From the NCBI GenBank assembly GCA_028716365.1, contig JAQUPZ010000002.1:124001-188000 (forward strand): a stretch of 64,000 nucleotides of DNA, written 5' to 3'. Under the pieces are notes generated by a model. It made no database searches. It worked only from the letters and a program-made list of their open reading frames with translations, and was not told the origin of the DNA. Positions within the stretch are counted from its first letter, which is position 1. Each line of letters begins with the position of its first letter. Shown piece by piece: positions 1 through 8,076 of this stretch. The position numbers were made by a program, and so were the translations under genes. Source of the stretch: Kiritimatiellia bacterium. GTDB lineage: Bacteria; Verrucomicrobiota; Kiritimatiellia; UBA8416; YA12-FULL-48-11.

Positions 1-3000
1 GATGGATTCCGGACTTCGCATGAGGTCCAGAAGATCGAGGAGATTTCACGCGACTTGATGCGCAAGATGATTGATGAGGAATTGGTTCTTGCCCATCGCA
101 AACGCGCATTGAGCCCGGACAATCCCGTTCTCCGCGGAACGGCGCAGAACCCTGATGTTTATTTCCAGGGCAGAGAAACGGTCAACAAGTACTACCAGGC
201 CGTACCCGGCATCGTCCAGAAATACATGGATAAGATGGCCTCGCTTTGCGGCAGGCAGTACAAACTGTTTGAATATGTCGGCGCAAAAGATGCTGAAAAG
301 ATCATTGTCATAATGGGATCAGGCGCAGAAACAGTCCATGAAACGGTTGATAACCTGGTTTCCAAGGGCGAGAAGGTAGGCGTGCTCAAGGTGCGGCTTT
401 ACAGGCCATTTGACACCAGGGCATTTGCGGAAGCATTTCCGGCGTCAGTCAAGGCGATTGCAGTCCTTGACCGCACAAAGGAGCCCGGCTCCATCGGCGA
501 ACCTCTTTATACGGATGTTCGTACCGCGATCGGCGAAGCGATGCAGGAGAAGTGGTGGAAGACCAGCACTTATCCGCAGGTGCTGGGCGGCCGTTACGGA
601 CTCGGCTCAAAAGAATTCACACCGGCAATGGTAAAGGCGGTCTTTGACAACCTGTTGTCGAAGAAGGCAAAGAACCATTTCGCCGTCGGCATCAATGACG
701 ATGTAACAAACTGCAGCCTGGCCGTTGATAATTCATGGCATATCGAGCGCGATGTGTTCGAATGCATGTTCTATGGACTGGGTTCTGACGGCACAGTAGG
801 CGCCAACAAGAACTCCATCAAGATCATCGGCGATGATACAAACAACTATGCGCAGGGATACTTCGTGTATGACTCGAAGAAAGCCGGTGCGATGACTGTC
901 TCGCATCTTCGGTTCGGCCCTGGAATCATCAGGAGCCCGTACCTGTGCACAAAGGCGAATTTCGTGGCATGCCACAACTTCTCGTTCCTCGAGAAGTACA
1001 ACATGCTTGCCACCGCAAAACCCGGCGCCGTGTTCCTGCTGGCCAGCCCGTTTTCGGCGGCAGAGATATGGGACCACATGCCGGACGAAGTCGAACAGCA
1101 GATAATCGACAAGAAAATCAAGTTCTACGTGATTGATGCAATAAAGCTTGCCACGGAGCTCGGGCTCGGCGCACGCATCAACACAATCATGCAGACCTGC
1201 TTCTTCGCGATCTCCGGAGTTATTCCGACAACTGAAGCCGTTGAAGCGTTGAAGAAAGCGATCAAGAAGACTTACGGCCGTAAGGGCGAAGATGTCGTCA
1301 AAAAGAACTTCCAGGCGGTGGATGCCGCCGTTGCGGCGTTACAGCAGGTTAAAGTGCCTGCCAAACCGGCCGGCAAGATCAAGATGCCGCCAACGGTGCC
1401 TGTTGACGCTCCGAAGTTCGTACAGACCGTCACAGCCAGGATAATGAGGCAGGAAGGCGATGATGTGCCGGTAAGCGCCATGCCGGAGGATGGATCATGG
1501 CCCACGGGAACGACACAGTACGAGAAACGCAATATCGCGGTGGAAATCCCGAAATGGGAGCCCACGCTCTGTATACAGTGTGCCCAGTGCTCGATATCAT
1601 GCCCTCACGCGGCAATCCGCGCAAAGGTATATGACGCCAACCTGCTGGAAAAAGCGCCCAAAACCTTCAAGTCGGCTGACGCAAAAGGCAAGGAATTCGA
1701 AGGGAAGAAATTCACAATCCAGGTTGCGCCGGAAGACTGTACCGGTTGCGGTGCGTGTGTCGAAAGATGCCCTGCCCGCGAAAAGGATGCCGAGAAAAAG
1801 GAAACAGGCCGCCGTGCAATCAACATGGCCGACCAGCTCCCTCTTCGCGTACCGGAAGCCGAGAACTTCAAGTTCTTCCTCAGCATTCCTGACCTCGATA
1901 CGAAGCTCTACAACAGGGCAAGCGTCAAGGGCAGTCAGCTGACAACGCCTTTGTTTGAGTTCTCAGGCGCGTGCGCAGGCTGTGGAGAGACACCTTACGT
2001 CAAACTGCTGTCCCAGCTGTTTGGCGACAGGGCCATGATTGCCAATGCGACAGGTTGTTCTTCGATCTATGGCGGTAACCTGCCAACCACGCCTTACGCG
2101 AAACGCGCGGACGGACGCGGGCCGGCATGGTCGAACTCGCTGTTCGAAGATAATGCTGAATTTGGCTATGGAATGAGACTGGCTGTTGACAAGTTCAATG
2201 CTTATGCGCTCGAACTGGTTGACAAAATAATCAACGGGGCATGCAACTGTGCTGATGCGAAAGACCTTCTCACGGCCATCAAGAACGCCGACCAGTCCAC
2301 ACAGGCATTGATCGAAGAGCAGCGCGAACGCGTTGCCCAGCTCAAGGCCAAACTCAGCAAATGCGATGCCGATATAGCCAGACAACTCCTGTCTGTTGCC
2401 GATTACCTGGTCAAAAAGTCGGTCTGGATACTTGGCGGAGACGGCTGGGCTTATGATATCGGGTACGGCGGACTGGACCATGTTCTCGCCTGCGGCAGGA
2501 ACGTCAATATTCTTGTCCTCGATACCGAGGTTTACTCGAACACCGGCGGACAGGCATCGAAGTCAACGCCCATGGGCGCAGTGGCCAAGTTTGCCGCATC
2601 AGGCAAACCCATTAACAAAAAGGATCTGGGTATGATTTCCATGACCTATGGCAACATTTATGTCGCCACCGTGGCCCTGGGTGCAAATCCGAACCAGACT
2701 GTAAAAGCTTTTGCCGAGGCGGAAGCTTACAATGGGCCATCCCTGATCATCGCATACAGCCACTGTATTGCGCACGGTATAGACATGAGAACAGGATTCA
2801 ACGAACAGAAGGAAGCCGTCGCATCCGGACACTTCCCTCTCTACAGGTACAATCCTGAGCTCACGAAACAGGGCAAAAACCCGCTCACACTTGACAGCAA
2901 ACTTCCCACAATGAAGTTCAGCGAGCATGCTCTCAAGGAAAACAGGTTCAAGATACTGACAAAAACTGATCCTGAGAATTCCAAGAAACTATTGGCCCAG

Positions 3001-3069
3001 GCAGACGCCCTGTTCTCGGCGAAATTCAATCTGCTCGAGAAACTGGCGGCAATGGAGCCCTGTAAGTAA
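1..3069 (+). CDS. nifJ: pyruvate:ferredoxin (flavodoxin) oxidoreductase, 5' truncated by window edge
   Basis: Oxidises pyruvate and CoA to acetyl-CoA and CO2 while reducing ferredoxin; a cytoplasmic anaerobic enzyme. The frame is open from base 1 and reads DGFRTSHEVQKIE, a conserved stretch of the family, so the true start lies upstream and about 1022 codons are visible out of the usual roughly 1200. Two 4Fe-4S motifs are seen: CIQCAQCSISC near 1567-1605 and CTGCGACVERC near 1735-1773. A third-cluster cysteine pair, CAGCGE, begins the C-terminal thiamine diphosphate domain, whose GDGWAYDIGYGG lies near 2440-2475 and NTGGQASKSTP near 2530-2570. This is the single-chain multidomain form. It is followed by a strong terminator, so it ends its transcript. 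Confidence 0.97.
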   Translation, partial: DGFRTSHEVQKIEEISRDLMRKMIDEELVLAHRKRALSPDNPVLRGTAQNPDVYFQGRETVNKYYQAVPGIVQKYMDKMASLCGRQYKLFEYVGAKDAEKIIVIMGSGAETVHETVDNLVSKGEKVGVLKVRLYRPFDTRAFAEAFPASVKAIAVLDRTKEPGSIGEPLYTDVRTAIGEAMQEKWWKTSTYPQVLGGRYGLGSKEFTPAMVKAVFDNLLSKKAKNHFAVGINDDVTNCSLAVDNSWHIERDVFECMFYGLGSDGTVGANKNSIKIIGDDTNNYAQGYFVYDSKKAGAMTVSHLRFGPGIIRSPYLCTKANFVACHNFSFLEKYNMLATAKPGAVFLLASPFSAAEIWDHMPDEVEQQIIDKKIKFYVIDAIKLATELGLGARINTIMQTCFFAISGVIPTTEAVEALKKAIKKTYGRKGEDVVKKNFQAVDAAVAALQQVKVPAKPAGKIKMPPTVPVDAPKFVQTVTARIMRQEGDDVPVSAMPEDGSWPTGTTQYEKRNIAVEIPKWEPTLCIQCAQCSISCPHAAIRAKVYDANLLEKAPKTFKSADAKGKEFEGKKFTIQVAPEDCTGCGACVERCPAREKDAEKKETGRRAINMADQLPLRVPEAENFKFFLSIPDLDTKLYNRASVKGSQLTTPLFEFSGACAGCGETPYVKLLSQLFGDRAMIANATGCSSIYGGNLPTTPYAKRADGRGPAWSNSLFEDNAEFGYGMRLAVDKFNAYALELVDKIINGACNCADAKDLLTAIKNADQSTQALIEEQRERVAQLKAKLSKCDADIARQLLSVADYLVKKSVWILGGDGWAYDIGYGGLDHVLACGRNVNILVLDTEVYSNTGGQASKSTPMGAVAKFAASGKPINKKDLGMISMTYGNIYVATVALGANPNQTVKAFAEAEAYNGPSLIIAYSHCIAHGIDMRTGFNEQKEAVASGHFPLYRYNPELTKQGKNPLTLDSKLPTMKFSEHALKENRFKILTKTDPENSKKLLAQADALFSAKFNLLEKLAAMEPCK

Positions 3070-3094
3070 CAGTTCATAATATAGCCAACAAGGA

Positions 3095-3127
3095 CAGCGC
3101 CCCGACCGGTCGGGGCGCTGTTTTTTT
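3095..3127 (+). terminator. intrinsic terminator after nifJ
   Basis: A perfect 26-base palindrome at 3095-3120 (arm CAGCGCCCCGACC) is followed directly by seven T residues at 3121-3127. It lies 25 bases after the nifJ stop codon. The reverse strand lacks a T-run, so it serves the + strand. Confidence 0.93.
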
Positions 3128-3291
3128 GACTCTGTCCGTTAAGTCACGACAAAGCAAGGTTTGCGAATACAATGGTGCCTTATTTATCAACTATTTTATG
3201 GCTTTCATGGCCGTCAGATGGGCTGTTCACCACATAAACTAACATTCTACGTTGACAATAAATTCAGTCCGGAATACCGTACCTGCCCATC

Positions 3292-4176
3292 ATGAAACGC
3301 AGATTTTCCACCTTTTGCCTGGTTATGGGAACAGTGTGTATATTCGCGCTGACACAGGGTAATACGGCTACTAATAGTGTATCGACCCAGGCGGTTGTTT
3401 CCGCAACGTCAACCCAGGCAGTCCCCTCTGCAACGTCGACCCAATCGGTCATTTCTGCAACCTCAACGCAGGCGGTTCCCTCCATAACGTCAACCCAGGC
3501 CGTCTCTTCCGTAACGTCAACCCAGGAGGTTCTTTCTGTAGCAACATCGGTCGATACTGTTCCAACCAGTTATAAACGTCTTTCCTTTGACGAAAAGAAA
3601 TATGCAATTGCCGCAGCGATCCAGCTCTTACTGCCTGCAAGCGGTGATGAATGGGACAGCGGTATGGGTGGTGAAATTCAATTTAAATGGTGGATTAACG
3701 ACAGATGGGGATGGATGTTTGCGGCCGGTTACCAGAGCTGGAAGTTGTCGGACACAATGCCGATAACCATGGATGCTTATTTCAATCCCGAGTTCACGGC
3801 CGGCGACGTTACGCTGGCACCACTCGGAGTATCCCTGCTCTATAAGATTCCAAGGAAAAGCGAGTCCCGCCTTTCTTTTATTCTCGACGGTGGAATACGA
3901 TATGTTTTCGTCCAGTCCGATGCTGAAGTGACCTTCGATTATGTCAACCATTACGGAGAATCGTGGCATATCAACAGCCCGATAGCGGTGGATGACAAGT
4001 TCATGGCTGTTGTAAACGCCACTGCAGATCTGAATATCTCGGAGAGATTTTCATGGTTTGCCGGAGCCGGGTACCAGTTTGATTTCGGCGGTGATGAGGA
4101 GACATGGCTCTATCAAAGCATCGGTAGTGACATAAGCGGTGCGATAGTTCAGACAGGTTTGAACTTGAAATTTTAA
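3292..4176 (+). CDS. outer-membrane beta-barrel protein with Thr/Ser-rich repeat spacer
   Basis: 294 residues. Residues 1-25 form a signal peptide (MKRR, hydrophobic core, then polar). Residues 31-84 are six near-identical nine-residue repeats (STQAVxSxT), an extended low-complexity spacer. From about residue 95 the sequence alternates polar and hydrophobic residues, rich in Trp, Tyr and Gly, and ends in LNLKF; a C-terminal Phe is typical of outer-membrane barrels. The exact family is not recognised; it resembles small OmpW/OprF-like barrels only in general texture. No good ribosome binding site precedes the ATG. A TTGACA at 3252-3257 with a weak -10 (TACCGT, 3275-3280) would give a very short leader. 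A lipoprotein gene follows after 11 bases and is probably co-transcribed. Confidence 0.75.
   Translation: MKRRFSTFCLVMGTVCIFALTQGNTATNSVSTQAVVSATSTQAVPSATSTQSVISATSTQAVPSITSTQAVSSVTSTQEVLSVATSVDTVPTSYKRLSFDEKKYAIAAAIQLLLPASGDEWDSGMGGEIQFKWWINDRWGWMFAAGYQSWKLSDTMPITMDAYFNPEFTAGDVTLAPLGVSLLYKIPRKSESRLSFILDGGIRYVFVQSDAEVTFDYVNHYGESWHINSPIAVDDKFMAVVNATADLNISERFSWFAGAGYQFDFGGDEETWLYQSIGSDISGAIVQTGLNLKF
3382..3543 (+). repeat. 27-bp in-frame tandem repeat, about six copies
   Basis: The coding DNA repeats every 27 bases, with units reading STQAVVSAT, STQAVPSAT, STQSVISAT and so on. The copies differ at several positions, mostly synonymous or conservative, so the array is not freshly expanded. Being a multiple of three, copy-number change would lengthen or shorten the spacer without breaking the frame. 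Confidence 0.9.
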
Positions 4177-4187
4177 GGAACAAATTA

Positions 4188-4595
4188 ATGACCATCAAGA
4201 CAAACAAAATTATCCTGCTCATATCAGCGATGACAGGACTTCTTGTTCTGCTCGGATGCGAAAACAGTGAAACCGAGTCAGCCATCGGCCCCGACATCAG
4301 TGGCGACTGGACCGGCAATTATGCAAGGCCGGGTGCGACCACTCCCCTGAAGGCGCATGTCGAACAGGATGGTGACTCGATCGTCATGGAAGTAGTTAAA
4401 ACAGGCGACACCCGTATTCTGATAGGCAAAATCGGTCTTGACGGAAACATGCAGTTGATGGACGTATCCAACAAACAGACCTGGACCTCGAGGGAGCGGG
4501 CAACACCCAATAGTATATATCTGCACGATTTTCTCATGCAGTACTGGGATGCTACCAATCACTCGGCGGAACAGGCGATACAACTGATCCGATAA
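4188..4595 (+). CDS. small predicted lipoprotein
   Basis: 135 residues. A type II signal peptide ends in the lipobox LLGC, with the lipidated Cys near residue 23, followed by acidic residues. The mature part begins with GPDISGDWTGNY, a pattern often seen at the first strand of small lipocalin-like or copper-resistance-like beta proteins, but I cannot assign a family. It starts 11 bases after the outer-membrane protein gene, so both are probably made together. The function is unknown. Confidence 0.7.
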   Translation: MTIKTNKIILLISAMTGLLVLLGCENSETESAIGPDISGDWTGNYARPGATTPLKAHVEQDGDSIVMEVVKTGDTRILIGKIGLDGNMQLMDVSNKQTWTSRERATPNSIYLHDFLMQYWDATNHSAEQAIQLIR

Positions 4596-4915
4596 CATTC
4601 AACATGATCTAGAAACCTGTAGACACAACACACTGCAGGTAGTCGCGAACCGGTTTACAGTTAGCTCCTAAACACTTAGAGGACAACCTTTTACAAATGA
4701 ACCAATTTCACCGGCAGATACGGATGGACAACTTGTTTACCTGAGTGTATTGTGTAACCACTTAAGGCTTAAGTGTGTGTAAGTCAAGGATCAAGCGGTC
4801 CCGATTTCCAGTAAAGGCGGGATGCGGCCGGGCCTGTAATGCAAAGGCAGCGGGAACAATAATTGCCCCGTGGGACTAACATTCTCACGGGGCCTTTTTG
4901 TTCGCGAGGGAAAAT
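4596..4915 (+). promoter_or_regulatory. 320-base non-coding leader upstream of the CDF transporter gene
   Basis: No gene is seen here. It holds a 17-base palindrome at 4759-4775 (CACTTAAG-G-CTTAAGTG). A GC-rich stretch with several short complementary segments lies at about 4795-4856. A terminator hairpin sits just before the ribosome binding site (separate entry). The arrangement resembles an operator followed by a transcription attenuator. By eye I could not match the GC-rich stretch to the cobalamin, Mn (yybP-ykoY) or NiCo riboswitches. Confidence 0.45.
4865..4899 (+). terminator. intrinsic terminator hairpin just upstream of the CDF start
   Basis: Arms GCCCCGTGGGA (4865-4875) and TCTCACGGGGC (4883-4893) pair over 11 bases with one wobble and a seven-base loop, then CTTTTT. 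The T-run ends only 16 bases before the CDF ATG. It would therefore stop transcription into that gene unless an alternative fold forms, as in an attenuator, or it terminates an upstream RNA. Confidence 0.75.
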
Positions 4916-5881
4916 ATGGCCGATCATCCGAATACAAAGAGAAAAACGCGGGTCGCACTGCTGTCCGTTTTCTCCAACACGATCCTCGTTGTTCTGAAAC
5001 TGGTCGTCGGGTTGATTATCGGGTCAGTGTCAATCATCTCTGAAGCAATCCATTCAGGCATCGATTTACTGGCGGCAGTAATTGCTTTCCTTGCAGTTAA
5101 AATATCCGGTCAACCGGCAGACAGTGAACACCCTTTCGGCCACGGAAAATACGAGAATATCTCAGGCGCTATTGAAGCAGTACTCATTTTTGCGGCGGCG
5201 ATCTGGATCCTGCATGAGTCATATAATAAACTCATGAATCCCAAGCCGCTGGAGCTGGCCGGTATGGGTGTGGTAATAATGTTAATTTCGGCAATTGCAA
5301 ATGCCTTTGTCTCGCAAATGCTCTTTAAAGTGGGCAATGACACGGAATCTATCGCACTGACAGCCGATGCATGGCACCTGCGAACTGATGTTTATACATG
5401 CCTCGGTGTCATGTTCGGGCTCGGGGTCATATGGCTTGGTAAACTCTTCATTCCCGGTTTGAATTTGTCATGGATTGACCCTGTGGCTGCAATATTCGTC
5501 GCCATCCTCATCACAAAAGCCGCATGGGACCTTACTGCAGATTCCGTAAAGGATCTTCTGGATACCAGTTTGTCAACGAGTGAAGAGGAACTGATTCGCA
5601 GCCACATAAAGGACATTTCCCCTCCTGTACGGGGCTTTCATGGTTTAAAAACCAGGAAAGCGGGAGGTCACAGGTTTGTAGAATTTCACCTGATGTTCGA
5701 TCCGGATTTGTCGATCAAAGAATCCCATTCCATCTCCGACAAACTGGAAGCCCTTATACAGGAACATTTTCCTGCTTCAAATGTCACAATACACATGGAA
5801 CCATGCGATGACATCTGCGATGTGGAATGTGTAAGCGGATGCATGGCTCCGGACAAACAGAAGAAAAAAGAGCAGGCCTGA
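4916..5881 (+). CDS. cation diffusion facilitator (Zn2+/divalent metal efflux)
   Basis: Inner-membrane metal/proton antiporter of the CDF family, 321 residues. ATG 4916 is preferred over TTG 4898 because GAGGG lies properly spaced before it. There are six hydrophobic segments in the first 200 residues. Metal-site motifs are HxxxD in TM2 (HSGID) and HxxxD in TM5 (HLRTD); a His/Asp pair at both sites is typical of Zn/Co-type members. A cytoplasmic C-terminal domain follows. The tail is unusual: cysteines at about residues 297, 301, 305 and 309 form a regular C-x3-C-x3-C-x3-C before a lysine-rich end. The leader carries an attenuator-like terminator. Convergent with the Kef antiporter. Confidence 0.92.
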   Translation: MADHPNTKRKTRVALLSVFSNTILVVLKLVVGLIIGSVSIISEAIHSGIDLLAAVIAFLAVKISGQPADSEHPFGHGKYENISGAIEAVLIFAAAIWILHESYNKLMNPKPLELAGMGVVIMLISAIANAFVSQMLFKVGNDTESIALTADAWHLRTDVYTCLGVMFGLGVIWLGKLFIPGLNLSWIDPVAAIFVAILITKAAWDLTADSVKDLLDTSLSTSEEELIRSHIKDISPPVRGFHGLKTRKAGGHRFVEFHLMFDPDLSIKESHSISDKLEALIQEHFPASNVTIHMEPCDDICDVECVSGCMAPDKQKKKEQA

Positions 5882-5920
5882 TTATCAACCTGTTCCCATT
5901 TTGTAACCCCTTCAAAGACA

Positions 5921-7954
5921 TTACTTTAACGTGCCATCAAGCAGGCTTTTCGCACCGTCAAGCTGGTCCTGCAGGCCAAGCAGAAGAACCTTATCTCCGG
6001 GGGCAAGAACTTCTTCAAGAGCAGGGTTGGTGATCATGTCTTCGCCCCTCCTGATTCCTATTATTGTGGCGCCGGTACGCGATCTTATTCCAAGCTGCTG
6101 AACAGTCTGCATGGCGACTGGAGAATCCCGGAGAATTTCGACAGAAGATAATTTCGCCTCGCGAAACAGATAAGGCAGGGCGGTAAGCGGTTCAACATAA
6201 AGCGGCGTAGATGGGCCTGTAAACGTTTCGATAACAAGGTTCTGTGCTTTGGAATATAACTTGATCTGAAACTTCCACAGAAGTGCAGTGATGATTCCGA
6301 TAATTACGAGCATGATTATAAGAACGTGAAAAGATGGAAACAGGGCTGAACTGAGCATCAAGGTATAAAAAGCCAGGAGTGTTATACCGGCAAACATTAT
6401 AAATTTCTCGGAAAGCGTCCTTGCAATTGCGTTACGCGAGATGCCTGAATCAACAGGGAATCGCATTTCTGCAGCAACCATGCTTATTGCCTGCCATTTC
6501 CGGATGGTGGCAACATAAAGAGGGATTGTCAGCAGGGCCCCGCACAACCAGAGGATCGCGCTGGTTCCGCCAAGATAGTCAGGCACCTGAAACGGCATCT
6601 TCGCCTCATAACGGGACAACACTTTTACGGTTATGAAAACTGTTGTGATCAGCACCAGGTTAACGGCAATAGTAATCAAAGATCTTCTGATGATTTTTCT
6701 AACGGGATCAGCCATCCTGTGAGGTGAAACGTTTTGCAACCAATTAACATAAGCAGTCATCGCCCCCCCGATCCTGGCGGGTGTCAATCGGTCAACTATC
6801 CGGTAAAGAACATCTGCATTCCTGAGCATATGGGGATTTATAACCATGGTCGCAACAGATACAGTAACGGATATTGAATACACCGAATCACTTGTAATAT
6901 TCAGAGATCTCCCCAAAGCAGCAATAATTAACGCAAATTCACATATCTGGGCCATTCCAAGCCCCACACGAAATGAAGTTTCCCTATCGTTGCCAGAGAT
7001 AAATGCACTAAATGAACTCGCGGTAATCTTTCCGAAAATTACAATGCCCGTAATCAATATTATCACCCAGATATTGCGGAAAATCATTAAAGGGTCAACA
7101 AGCATGCCTATAGAAATAAAGAACATAGGGGCAAAAATATCGCGGATCGGCTGACTGAAAAACGCGATTCGGTCCGCTGAATGGGATTCCGCAATCACAG
7201 CGCCCACAATGAAAGCGCCCAAGGCAAGACTGAACTCAAGTTTAACTGCTATCAGAGACACAGCGAAACAAGTCGCCAGTGCAATCATCAGGAGCAATTC
7301 ATCATTTTTGTACTTGGAAATATAGTTTATGATCGGTCGTAAAAGGAAAAAACCAGCAAGTAGCGTCACCACCATGAAAGCCAGAAGTTCGCCTATGCGC
7401 AAAACAATGTCCCCTGCCTGAACAGAACCCGTAGCGCCGATACCCGAAAGAAACGCAATAAGCACAATTGCCACAAGATCTTCGATGATCGTTGATCCCA
7501 TAATCAAGGCAGCATAACGCGATTTTAAATGCCCAAGCTCGTTGAGCACCTGCAGCACTATCGTAGTAGAAGAATCACATATGATAGCTCCGAGAAACAA
7601 GCTTTCCAGCGCACCCCAGCCCAGCACACGTCCTGCCATGAAACCAAGCCAGAAGGTAAAAGTAACGTCAATACACGCAATAATAAAAGCGGAAAGTCCC
7701 ACAGAAGTCAGACGCCTTAGGTTAAAATCAAACCCCATGCAGAACATCAAAAATATCACACCGATGTCAGCCAGCGCGTGAATTGACATGTCACTAACAA
7801 CAAATGAGAACGGAGGCGTATGAGGACCAATGATAAGTCCGGCAATAACGTAGCCAATAATTTTAGGCTGTTTCAGCCACTGGCAGACAAAAGCGGCTAT
7901 CCCAGCCGCCACCATAACAACCGCCAGATCTTGAATAAAACTTATGTTATTCAC
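5921..7954 (-). CDS. Kef-type cation:proton antiporter (CPA2) with TrkA-C domain
   Basis: 677 residues, starting at GTG 7954 with AGGGA upstream. The N-terminal about 390 residues form the Na+/H+-exchanger-like membrane domain, with conserved GYVIAGLIIGP near residue 34. There follow a linker, two further hydrophobic segments and a C-terminal RCK_C/TrkA-C domain (about residues 590-677), which usually binds a regulatory ligand. No nucleotide-binding TrkA-N domain is evident, unlike KefB/C. Probably moves K+ or Na+ against protons; the substrate is not fixed by sequence. It is separated from the upstream RND genes by about 120 bases. Confidence 0.88.
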   Translation of the reverse strand: MNNISFIQDLAVVMVAAGIAAFVCQWLKQPKIIGYVIAGLIIGPHTPPFSFVVSDMSIHALADIGVIFLMFCMGFDFNLRRLTSVGLSAFIIACIDVTFTFWLGFMAGRVLGWGALESLFLGAIICDSSTTIVLQVLNELGHLKSRYAALIMGSTIIEDLVAIVLIAFLSGIGATGSVQAGDIVLRIGELLAFMVVTLLAGFFLLRPIINYISKYKNDELLLMIALATCFAVSLIAVKLEFSLALGAFIVGAVIAESHSADRIAFFSQPIRDIFAPMFFISIGMLVDPLMIFRNIWVIILITGIVIFGKITASSFSAFISGNDRETSFRVGLGMAQICEFALIIAALGRSLNITSDSVYSISVTVSVATMVINPHMLRNADVLYRIVDRLTPARIGGAMTAYVNWLQNVSPHRMADPVRKIIRRSLITIAVNLVLITTVFITVKVLSRYEAKMPFQVPDYLGGTSAILWLCGALLTIPLYVATIRKWQAISMVAAEMRFPVDSGISRNAIARTLSEKFIMFAGITLLAFYTLMLSSALFPSFHVLIIMLVIIGIITALLWKFQIKLYSKAQNLVIETFTGPSTPLYVEPLTALPYLFREAKLSSVEILRDSPVAMQTVQQLGIRSRTGATIIGIRRGEDMITNPALEEVLAPGDKVLLLGLQDQLDGAKSLLDGTLK

Positions 7955-8076
7955 TACACATTCCCTGCTTTAATAACACGAATTATTAATACCACAGGGA
8001 AATTGTAACGAGCATCACAAGAAGGTTCAACTGCAAATCCAGAAAATGCAGGACACCCGATCACAAGGCAAAAAAG

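Noticed and set aside
3382..3543. CRISPR-like repeat array
   Set aside because: Repeats are directly adjacent, in frame and code for protein; there are no unique spacers. No CRISPR array was seen anywhere in the window.
4795..4860. Cobalamin riboswitch
   Set aside because: A CTGTAA-like core is present but the B12 box and the rest of the conserved layout are missing.
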